Shown here in pieces: positions 1 through 5,189 of a stretch of 5,189 nucleotides of DNA. Under the pieces are notes generated by a model. The model made no database searches. It saw only the letters and a program-made list of their open reading frames with translations, and was not told the DNA's origin. A program made the position numbers and the translations under genes. Within the stretch, counting starts at the first letter, position 1; each line of letters opens with the position of its first letter. This stretch comes from Ilumatobacteraceae bacterium (lineage in GTDB: Bacteria; Actinomycetota; Acidimicrobiia; Acidimicrobiales; Ilumatobacteraceae): contig JALRJT010000207.1 in NCBI GenBank assembly GCA_023254985.1, positions 1-5,189 on the forward strand, given 5' to 3'.

Positions 1-1004
1 GCTGCAAGCCCATAGTCATGCAATGCTCGCGTTCGCCGAAGCGCCGGCGACCACACTGTCGCCCACGCACGAGCGGTGAGACCATCGCTCGATTCGCCGG
101 CAGCGATGCAATCTCGAATTGCGTCTGCGAGACGCGGAGCTGCGCGCAACGACGCAGCAACCGAGTAGCCCGTGACGGGATGCACGAAGCCACCCGCGGC
201 ACCGAAGCCGACGACCCTCGTGCTCGGCGCCGGTGGTGATCCACCCATCTCGATGTGCACGTCCTCGATGTCGATCGCATCCCCCGAGACGTCGACACCC
301 AATCGCGCGTGAAGCAGCTCGCGCAACTCACGAGCCGATCGCGGACTGTGCTCGACGAGCGACGTCTCTTCCACCATCGTCGTCCCGTCGCCGAAGTCCA
401 TTCCGTAGAGGAACGTGGGAGTCGACTTCGACTCGGTGCGTTGACTCCAGTCCATCAGGGTGAATGAACCGGGCGGCACGAGTCCCGCACGCGACGTGAC
501 GACCCCGTATGCGCTCTGCACACCCGTCGCACGATGCCGCTGACGCTGCAGGAACCCAGAGGACGAACCGCCGGCATCCACCACCACACGAGCAGCGAGC
601 ACCGCACCGGATTCGAGACCCACCTCGCGCTGGTAGCCATCTGGGTCCACACGATCGACGACAGACACCGCTCGCTCTGCGATCGGTCGATACCCAATCC
701 CGATGAGATGGGAAGCCAGTGCCTCGTTGTCGAAGATTGCGTACGCGCGCTTCAACTCGTGCTCGCGCTCTCCGATCACCCGCACCGTCGGCCACGTTGC
801 CCGAACGAGTCCCTTCAACACGATCGAGTCATCGCAGGGATCGAGATCGTCGACCCACGACCCGAGCGTCTGGCTCCACAGCTCGCCAAGTCGCGGATCG
901 ACCACGGCAACCGCCAAACCACGACGAATGAGCGAGTGCGAAATCGCGGCACCACCGGGGCCAGCACCGAGCACGACGACGTCGAAACGATCGATGGTCG
1001 TCAT
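1..1004 (-). CDS. crtL: Lycopene cyclase, CrtL type (FAD/NAD-binding), C-terminus cut by window edge
   Basis: Flavoprotein-type enzyme that cyclises the psi end groups of lycopene to ionone rings in carotenoid synthesis. The 334 visible residues start with a Rossmann dinucleotide-binding loop, GAGPGG at 13-18, with the acidic residue that ends the second strand at D36. They continue with a GSWVDDLD segment (48-55) that resembles GVWVDEFE in plant and cyanobacterial CrtL. EETSLV at 212-217 matches the FLEETSLV hallmark of lycopene beta/epsilon cyclases, and HPVTGY at 275-280 matches their HPSTGY motif. Bacterial relatives have about 380-420 residues, so roughly 50-80 are missing beyond base 1; no stop is reached. 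The ATG at 1004-1002 overlaps the stop of the metallohydrolase gene as ATGA, which fixes the start and implies translational coupling; there is no strong ribosome-binding site. Family membership is well supported. Ring type (beta or epsilon) and whether one or both ends are cyclised cannot be read from this. Confidence 0.87.
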   Translation of the reverse strand, partial: MTTIDRFDVVVLGAGPGGAAISHSLIRRGLAVAVVDPRLGELWSQTLGSWVDDLDPCDDSIVLKGLVRATWPTVRVIGEREHELKRAYAIFDNEALASHLIGIGYRPIAERAVSVVDRVDPDGYQREVGLESGAVLAARVVVDAGGSSSGFLQRQRHRATGVQSAYGVVTSRAGLVPPGSFTLMDWSQRTESKSTPTFLYGMDFGDGTTMVEETSLVEHSPRSARELRELLHARLGVDVSGDAIDIEDVHIEMGGSPPAPSTRVVGFGAAGGFVHPVTGYSVAASLRAAPRLADAIRDCIAAGESSDGLTARAWATVWSPALRRTRALHDYGLA

Positions 1005-1957
1005 GACCCGTGTTCTTCGATGACCGCCATGCGACGGAACTGCTCGACGACATTCGGTGGCTGATACGTCGGATCGAGCGAGCGATATACGGTGTCGACG
1101 TTGACCGCCATCCGACCGAACTCACCCATCGACGAAAACGGCTTGGAGGTTCCGTGCAGTCGCGCGACGAGTTCGCGAGCAGCTTCGAAGGCATCCACCC
1201 CGTCGCGCTGCAGCTGCGTGGCGCCAACGAGCACGCTCGACAGATAATCGCGCACCTGGGCGACACCGGCCTTGTCAGTGAGAGGTCCGTGCCCGGGCAC
1301 GATCGTCTCCGCATCGAGCGAGGCGATGAGATCGCACGCCGCGATCCAATTCTCGAGCGGGCCAGCCCACACGATCGGCGCACCTCCGATGAACAAGATG
1401 TCGCCGGTGTACACCGTTTTGGTCTCCGGACAATGCACGATCGTGTCACCCTTGGTGTGCGCTGGACCGACCTCGATCAACTCCACGATGCGACCTCCGA
1501 CGTCGAGGTCAAGTCGGCCGTCGAACGTGCGCGTCGGCATGGCGAGTTCGATCCCGGAGAAGTCGAAGTCGCCGAAGAACGACCTGAACAGGTCCCCCAC
1601 GTCGCCCTCGGCCGCATTCAGAGCGGCCATCATCGCCGGTGGCACCTCGCTCATCTCGTGTGCAGTCGCACTCGAGGTCACGATCTCAGCATCCCCGACC
1701 AACTGGTTGCCATAGCAGTGGTCGCCATTGGCATGGGTGTTCACCACCGTGCCGATCGGAGCACCTTGTGTCACCGAGCGCATCGATCCCAACATCGCCT
1801 CGGTCAACTTAAGATCGAAGAGCGTGTCGACGAGCAGTGACCGCCCGTCACCGACAATGAGACCTGCGTTGCTGTAACCCCACCCACCGTCGGGTTGCAG
1901 ATATGCATAGGCGCCCTGACCAACCTCGTGCAGACCGAGGCTGTAGGAGGGTGACAT
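1001..1957 (-). CDS. Metallo-beta-lactamase-fold hydrolase with HxNxDH motif
   Basis: A 318-residue protein of the metallo-beta-lactamase (MBL) fold, probably a soluble cytoplasmic hydrolase; no signal peptide is visible. Likely metal ligands in order are H75, D79 and H80 in THANGDHCYGN (74-84), H167 in GPAHTKGD, D186 in YTGDILF and H223 in PGHGP. The usual HxHxDH motif has Asn at its second histidine (N77). From memory, actinobacterial relatives with the same TGDILFIGG and IVWAGP stretches share this Asn, so it may be a family trait. The substrate is unknown: the fold covers lactonases, thioesterases, glyoxalase II and others. The reading frame is open upstream to 2200, but the ATG at 1957-1955 overlaps the aminotransferase stop as TGATG and begins directly before the conserved part, so it is the preferred start. 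The gene ends by overlapping the lycopene cyclase start. Fold is confident; function is not assigned. Confidence 0.9.
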   Translation of the reverse strand: MSPSYSLGLHEVGQGAYAYLQPDGGWGYSNAGLIVGDGRSLLVDTLFDLKLTEAMLGSMRSVTQGAPIGTVVNTHANGDHCYGNQLVGDAEIVTSSATAHEMSEVPPAMMAALNAAEGDVGDLFRSFFGDFDFSGIELAMPTRTFDGRLDLDVGGRIVELIEVGPAHTKGDTIVHCPETKTVYTGDILFIGGAPIVWAGPLENWIAACDLIASLDAETIVPGHGPLTDKAGVAQVRDYLSSVLVGATQLQRDGVDAFEAARELVARLHGTSKPFSSMGEFGRMAVNVDTVYRSLDPTYQPPNVVEQFRRMAVIEEHGS

Positions 1958-3159
1958 CACGACAGCCTGGTGAGACCAGTCTTCAGGTTGCGGATCGCCT
2001 GGTTGATGCGCTGTTCGTTTTCGATCAATGCAAAGCGAGCGAATCCCTCGCCACCCGGACCAAATCCAGACCCAGGCGACAATGCCACGTTGCAGTCGCG
2101 AACGAGATGGCTGCAGAACTCGACGGAGTCCATGTCGCGATACGGCTCGGGAATTGGCGCCCACACGAACATCGACCCTCGCGACTTGGGGATGTGCCAT
2201 CCGATGCGGTCGAGACCGTCGATGAGTGTGTTCATGCGACTCTCATAGATGGCACACACTTCCTTCGGATAGTCGGCCGCCTCATTGAGCGTCACCGTGG
2301 CGGCGATCTGAATCGGCTGGAAGGTGCCGTAGTCGAGGTAGCTCTTCATCTTCATGAGGGCCTGCACCACTTCGGTGTTGCCCGCCATGAACGCACAGCG
2401 CCATCCGGCCATCGAGAAGCTCTTCGTCATCGAGTACAACTCGACGGCACAGTCCATCGCACCCTCTGCCTGCAGGATCGACGGTGGCTTGTAGCCGTTG
2501 AAGCCGACGTCGGCATAGGCAAAGTCGTGCACCGCGATCATCTCGCGTTCGCGACAGAAGTCCACGACTCGCTGCATGAATGCCGCATCCACTGTCGCCC
2601 CGGTCGGGTTGTGCGGGAACGACACGACGAGCACACGCGGTCGCGGCCAACCCACCTTGTAGGCCTCGGTGAGGTGGGCGAAGAACTCATCGGTGTATTG
2701 AACATCGTCGACCGTCTGCTGACTGCGCATCGGCACCTGGCGAACGTCGGCGCCAGCAAACAATGGCCCATAGATGTGGATCGGATAGCTCGGCGACGGG
2801 ACGATGGCTGCATCTCCACGATCGAGGAGCACCCACATCAAGTGGCTGAACCCCTCCTTCGATCCGATCACGTTGGTGATCTGCGTCTCGGGATCGAGCT
2901 TCACGTTCCAGTTGCGCTGGTACATGTCGGCGACGGCCTCGCGCAGCTTCGGCAGTCCACGAGACAACGAATAGCGGTGATTGCGCGGATTGTGCGCGGC
3001 TTCGGCGAGCTTGTCGACTGCCACTTGCGGTGAGGGAATGTCGGGATTACCGAACCCGAGGTCGATCACGTCGGCACCGTCGTGGCGAGCCGCGATCTTC
3101 AGATTGTTGATGATCGTGAAGACGTACGGCGGCAGATTGGTGATGCGGCGAAATTCCAC
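1957..3159 (-). CDS. alaC: Alanine aminotransferase (AlaC-like, class I/II PLP enzyme)
   Basis: A complete 400-residue fold-type I, pyridoxal-phosphate aminotransferase. It most resembles Escherichia coli AlaC, which interconverts alanine + 2-oxoglutarate and pyruvate + glutamate. The N-terminal RITNLPPYVF (5-14) and GNPDIPSP (37-44) match the AlaC pattern. Expected active-site residues are present: N184 in FPHNPTG, D212 and Y215 in HDFAYAD, the Schiff-base lysine K246 in SMTKSFSMAGWR, phosphate-binding R254, and R375 in ARFALIEN, which holds the substrate carboxylate. SYPIHIYG (124-131) and KSYLDYGTFQP (272-282) are also typical of this group. The start is GTG at 3159-3157: an in-frame TAG at 3171-3169 rules out anything earlier, and the family match begins almost at once. 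No good Shine-Dalgarno sequence is visible in the 13-base gap after the kinase stop. The cytosolic aminotransferase role is confident; alanine specificity rests on overall similarity, and aspartate or another 2-oxo acid remains possible. Confidence 0.93.
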   Translation of the reverse strand: MEFRRITNLPPYVFTIINNLKIAARHDGADVIDLGFGNPDIPSPQVAVDKLAEAAHNPRNHRYSLSRGLPKLREAVADMYQRNWNVKLDPETQITNVIGSKEGFSHLMWVLLDRGDAAIVPSPSYPIHIYGPLFAGADVRQVPMRSQQTVDDVQYTDEFFAHLTEAYKVGWPRPRVLVVSFPHNPTGATVDAAFMQRVVDFCREREMIAVHDFAYADVGFNGYKPPSILQAEGAMDCAVELYSMTKSFSMAGWRCAFMAGNTEVVQALMKMKSYLDYGTFQPIQIAATVTLNEAADYPKEVCAIYESRMNTLIDGLDRIGWHIPKSRGSMFVWAPIPEPYRDMDSVEFCSHLVRDCNVALSPGSGFGPGGEGFARFALIENEQRINQAIRNLKTGLTRLS

Positions 3160-3172
3160 CCGAACAAACTAC

Positions 3173-4033
3173 TCACTGTCGGCCGAGAAGTGCCGCCCCA
3201 ATTGCCCCAGCCTGTTCGCCGAGTTGTGCCGAGACGAGTCGCGGATGCGGCCGATGCTCAGGGGCATACAGCAGTGAAGCGAAATGCGACGCGATGGCGG
3301 GCATCACGACCTCCGACGAGGCAATCACGCCACCTCCGATGACGAGTGTGTCTGGATCGGTGGCGTTGGTGAGGCTGACGAGCCCGATCGCCACGTAGCG
3401 CGCAAACCGATCGACGACGGCAACAGCATCGACTTCACCTTTTCGTGCTCGCTCGATGACCGCCTCACCCCGCTCGCCTCCTGCGAGTCGTGACAAGGCC
3501 GTCCCGGATGCGTAACGCTCCCAGCACCCGCGCAGGCCACACGGACACAACTCGCCGTCGATCTCTACGACGAGGTGGCCAATCTCGCCCGCGAATCCGT
3601 GTGCGCCGCGCTGGACGACGCCGCCCGAGACGAGCCCACCACCGATTCCCGTGCCGAGCGTGACCATCCATACGTCGGTCGCTCCGCGCGCAGCGCCAAC
3701 CTTCCACTCGCCGTATGCAGCCGACGTCGCATCGTTGTCCACCGTGACCGGAACAGACAGCATCGATCGCAGCTGGGCGCCGAGCGGCAACTCGACCGCA
3801 CTACTCAAGTTGGGAGACGAACGAATCACACCTTCAGGTGTGATGAGCCCAGGCACCCCGACGCCGACGGTGTCGTACTCCCCGAGCGAACCGAGCAAGT
3901 CGCACAACGTATCGGCGAGCTTTGACGCGTGTGGCGTCGGAATCCGGTCGCTCGCGACGACCTTGCCATCTTCATCCAACAACACTGCGAGACACTTCGT
4001 CCCGCCGACGTCGACGCCCGCGTTCTTCGTCAC
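3173..4033 (-). CDS. ROK-family sugar kinase, probable glucokinase
   Basis: A 286-residue cytosolic kinase of the ROK family (Repressor, ORF, Kinase) in the ASKHA fold, likely phosphorylating glucose at C6 with ATP or polyphosphate. The N-terminal phosphate loop is GVDVGGTK (6-13). GVGVPG follows at 57-62, then VDNDATSAAYGE (98-109) with the catalytic base D101, and the second phosphate loop LGTGIGGG (126-133). The ROK signature runs from GFAGEIGH (146-153) into the zinc knuckle C163-x-C165-x4-C170 followed by E172; H153 completes the zinc site. There is no N-terminal helix-turn-helix domain, so it is a kinase rather than a ROK repressor. Length is slightly short of the usual 300-320 but all motifs are intact. 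The start is GTG at 4033-4031, overlapping the SRPBCC stop as GTGA; an AAAGGAG lies about 20 bases upstream, too far to serve it directly. Glucose is the likely substrate; mannose, fructose or N-acetyl sugars cannot be excluded. Confidence 0.92.
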   Translation of the reverse strand: MTKNAGVDVGGTKCLAVLLDEDGKVVASDRIPTPHASKLADTLCDLLGSLGEYDTVGVGVPGLITPEGVIRSSPNLSSAVELPLGAQLRSMLSVPVTVDNDATSAAYGEWKVGAARGATDVWMVTLGTGIGGGLVSGGVVQRGAHGFAGEIGHLVVEIDGELCPCGLRGCWERYASGTALSRLAGGERGEAVIERARKGEVDAVAVVDRFARYVAIGLVSLTNATDPDTLVIGGGVIASSEVVMPAIASHFASLLYAPEHRPHPRLVSAQLGEQAGAIGAALLGRQ

Positions 4034-4458
4034 GACTCGATGCGGGACTTGAGCTCCTTTAACGTGCTCAAGATTCGAACCTCCGCGCGACGCTTGACGA
4101 AACCTGGCAGCGGAATGATCAACTCGATCGACAAGTCATAGGAAATCTTCGTCTGGTCGCCCTGCGCTTCGAAGGTGTAGGCGCCGTGGATCTCGCGCAT
4201 GATGTCGCCGTCCAACATTGACCAGCTGAGTCGACGAGGCGCATTGGAGTAGTCGTACTTCAACGTGAAGTGCGTGCTGCGGCCGAGCGCAGACGCGCGA
4301 TAATCCACGATCAGCGCACGACCCTGCGCATCACGATCCTTGACGTCAGCCTGCTTGACGTCCTTGGCCCACGAGGGATACTCCTCGAAGGCAGTAGCAA
4401 CTGAAAAGCATCGCTCGGGCGAGGCATTCACCAGAATCGAGTCGGAACCTGAATCCAT
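4030..4458 (-). CDS. SRPBCC (START/polyketide-cyclase-like) family protein
   Basis: A 142-residue single-domain protein of the SRPBCC helix-grip fold, which encloses a deep hydrophobic pocket for lipids, polyketides or other hydrophobic ligands. Visible family marks are the opening strand with NASPERCFSVATAFEEYPSW (11-30), where F-x-x-Y-P-x-W is typical, alternating strands at about 47-70 and 75-112, and a long C-terminal amphipathic helix (about 117-141) rich in Lys and Arg. No catalytic residues are expected or seen. The frame is open upstream to 4551, but the ATG at 4458-4456 is preferred: it has a GGAGGGA ribosome-binding site just before it and begins at the conserved domain, while the upstream extension is low-complexity and overlaps the membrane-protein gene. 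The stop overlaps the kinase start (GTGA). From memory, Mycobacterium tuberculosis has a related gene, Rv2185c, close to pimB (Rv2188c), so the setting may be conserved. The ligand is unknown. Confidence 0.85.
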   Translation of the reverse strand: MDSGSDSILVNASPERCFSVATAFEEYPSWAKDVKQADVKDRDAQGRALIVDYRASALGRSTHFTLKYDYSNAPRRLSWSMLDGDIMREIHGAYTFEAQGDQTKISYDLSIELIIPLPGFVKRRAEVRILSTLKELKSRIES

Positions 4459-4460
4459 AA

Positions 4461-4467
4461 TCCCTCC
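4461..4467 (-). promoter_or_regulatory. Strong Shine-Dalgarno site of the SRPBCC gene
   Basis: On the minus strand this reads GGAGGGA, followed by TT and the ATG at 4458-4456. It is the only close match to the anti-Shine-Dalgarno consensus in front of any gene in the window, and it decides the SRPBCC start over longer in-frame extensions. The core GGAGG is 4 bases from the ATG, slightly short of optimal. It suggests an independent ribosome entry point for the SRPBCC gene and the kinase coupled behind it. Confidence 0.75.
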
Positions 4468-4475
4468 ATCTTTGC

Positions 4476-4491
4476 CGATCGAGGTCGATCG
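4476..4491. repeat. Perfect 7-bp inverted repeat in the 37-base gap
   Basis: The arms CGATCGA and TCGATCG flank a 2-base centre (GG on the plus strand) in the largest intergenic gap, between the membrane-protein stop and the SRPBCC ribosome-binding site. The 2-base centre is too small for a good hairpin loop and no T-run follows, so it is not a typical terminator. It could be a protein-binding palindrome. However, CGATCG is very frequent across this window, so chance recurrence is a serious alternative. Confidence 0.35.
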
Positions 4492-4495
4492 ACGA

Positions 4496-4930
4496 TTATT
4501 TCCGTTCTGCTCGGGGCGGGAACGTGCCATGTCGCGAGGCCCACCAGCCATTCAGCCCGAGACCGAGCATGGGGACCAGGACGCCAAAGGCGAGCACGCT
4601 GCCGGGTTGGCCGTCGGTGGATGAGCGCAGGATGGCCCCCGCCAGACCAACCGCGACCTGCACCGACAGACATGCCCACATCACGCTTCGCACTCGTTTT
4701 GTCGCAACGTCACCGCCAAGCAGGAACACCCCGGCGACCGAGATCTCCTCGCTCCTACTACGCGCCACCGCCGCGAAATAGCCGAGGATGAACGTCACCA
4801 CCCCGACGGCAAACAACGCAAGGTCCGCGACGACGACTGACGTTCGCCAGAACCCGTCGAAGACCACGACCGCAAGCGTTGTCACCACGACGAACACCGC
4901 GGTCAACACCACGTTCACCCGCTGTGTCAC
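4496..4930 (-). CDS. Small four-helix integral membrane protein, function unknown
   Basis: A 144-residue hydrophobic protein with four predicted membrane helices at about 6-24, 31-55, 83-101 and 110-130. Basic residues sit at the N-terminus, in the central loop (R57, R59, K79, R80, R82 around AVARSRSEEISVAG) and at the C-terminus (WASRHGTFPPRAERK). By the positive-inside rule both ends and the central loop face the cytoplasm. No enzymatic motif is seen. The central RSRSEEISVAGVFLLGG loop and the C-terminal RHGTFPPR stretch look conserved in a family of uncharacterised actinobacterial membrane proteins that I recall only loosely. The start is GTG at 4930-4928, overlapping the stop of the glycosyltransferase gene as GTGA; the stop is TAA at 4498-4496. 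Its place between a glycolipid-type glycosyltransferase and an SRPBCC lipid-pocket protein makes an envelope-related role plausible, but that is inference. Confidence 0.82.
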   Translation of the reverse strand: MTQRVNVVLTAVFVVVTTLAVVVFDGFWRTSVVVADLALFAVGVVTFILGYFAAVARSRSEEISVAGVFLLGGDVATKRVRSVMWACLSVQVAVGLAGAILRSSTDGQPGSVLAFGVLVPMLGLGLNGWWASRHGTFPPRAERK

Positions 4931-5189
4931 GACCTAACCCCCAACACCTCGCCGAGACGTCGCGACAGCACCCCGTAATCGAATTCTTCCACTGCACGTG
5001 CACGCGACGCCAGACCCATCTCGTGCCGTCGAGCATCATCGAGCAACAACTCACGAAGTGCATTCGCGACGTCGTTCACGTTGTTCGGTCGCCCGACGAC
5101 GCGACCTGTCACACCATCCACCACCGCTTCTGCCGCTCCACCACTCTCTCCTGCCAACTGAGGCACGCCGCACGCGGCCGCCTCGGCGA
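4927..5189 (-). CDS. GT4-family glycosyltransferase (PimB-like), C-terminal end only
   Basis: Only the last 86 codons lie in the window; the start is beyond base 5189. The visible part opens with AEAAACGVPQLAGESGG followed by AAEAVVDGVTGRVV, which is the nucleotide-sugar-binding segment of retaining GT-B glycosyltransferases of family GT4. The first Glu here would be the second Glu of the EX7E motif. A helical tail with two RAR/RR stretches and EEFDYGVLSRRL follows, as is usual for this family. The ESGGAAEAV form resembles PimB-type mannosyltransferases, which add mannose to phosphatidylinositol mannosides at the inner face of the membrane, but acceptor specificity lies in the missing N-terminal domain. 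The stop TGA at 4929-4927 overlaps the GTG start of the membrane-protein gene, so the two are probably translated in sequence. The GT4 call is strong; the PimB assignment is tentative. Confidence 0.88.
   Translation of the reverse strand, partial: AEAAACGVPQLAGESGGAAEAVVDGVTGRVVGRPNNVNDVANALRELLLDDARRHEMGLASRARAVEEFDYGVLSRRLGEVLGVRS

Noticed and set aside
534..1064. Plus-strand open frame (176 codons) opposite the lycopene cyclase gene
   Set aside because: The minus strand carries clear cyclase motifs throughout this stretch. The plus-strand translation is a motif-free His/Arg/Thr-rich product.
1010..1840. Plus-strand open frame (276 codons) opposite the metallohydrolase gene
   Set aside because: Antisense to a well-supported MBL-fold gene, with an Arg/His-rich composition and no recognisable motif; a shadow frame.
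1958..2200. N-terminal extension of the metallohydrolase up to base 2200
   Set aside because: It would overlap the aminotransferase by 81 codons, has Arg/Trp-rich shadow composition, and the TGATG overlap gives a natural start at 1957.
1903..3033. Long plus-strand open frame (376 codons) opposite the aminotransferase gene
   Set aside because: It lies wholly antisense to a gene with intact catalytic motifs. Its translation is rich in His, Arg and Val without domain motifs. This is the usual mirror frame in high-GC DNA.
4050..4056. AAAGGAG (minus strand) as the ribosome-binding site of the kinase gene
   Set aside because: It is about 20 bases from the GTG start, too far to act directly, and no in-frame start codon lies at a better distance. 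Coupling through GTGA explains initiation better.
4476..4491. Rho-independent terminator between the membrane-protein and SRPBCC genes
   Set aside because: The 2-base centre cannot form a stable loop, and no run of T follows on the transcribed strand.
4459..4551. N-terminal extension of the SRPBCC protein up to base 4551
   Set aside because: It overlaps the membrane-protein gene and lacks a conserved sequence, while the ATG at 4458 has a strong Shine-Dalgarno site.

Overview
The window is a single, tightly packed block of seven genes, all on the minus strand, so transcription runs from right to left. It contains no RNA genes, mobile elements, CRISPR arrays or intergenic stretch longer than 37 bases. 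High GC, frequent GTG starts (3 of 6 visible starts), a PimB-like GT4 glycosyltransferase next to a small actinobacterial-type membrane protein, and a CrtL-type lycopene cyclase all suggest an actinomycete. A marine or freshwater Acidimicrobiia-like lineage is my best guess, but this is inference; no marker gene is present to settle it.

Layout in order of transcription: (1) 5189-4927, C-terminal end of a GT4 glycosyltransferase, cut by the window edge; (2) 4930-4496, four-helix membrane protein; (3) 4458-4030, SRPBCC/polyketide-cyclase-like protein; (4) 4033-3173, ROK-family sugar kinase, probably a glucokinase; (5) 3159-1957, alanine aminotransferase of the AlaC type; (6) 1957-1001, metallo-beta-lactamase-fold hydrolase; (7) 1004 to the left edge, lycopene cyclase missing its C-terminus. 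Four of the six junctions overlap (GTGA, GTGA, TGATG, ATGA). The other two gaps are 37 and 13 bases. This is the pattern of one translationally coupled operon. The only strong Shine-Dalgarno sequence is in front of the SRPBCC gene.

The genes do not form one textbook pathway. The right half (glycosyltransferase, membrane protein, SRPBCC, ROK kinase) resembles a grouping I associate with actinobacteria near pimB-like genes and probably concerns envelope glycolipids and hexose phosphorylation. The left half adds an amino-acid/pyruvate enzyme, an unassigned metallohydrolase and a carotenoid cyclase. Any shared role is inference. I found no convincing new biological system. The points most worth checking are the coupling of the metallohydrolase to the lycopene cyclase, the HxNxDH variant of the metal-binding motif, and a marked excess of the hexamer CGATCG.
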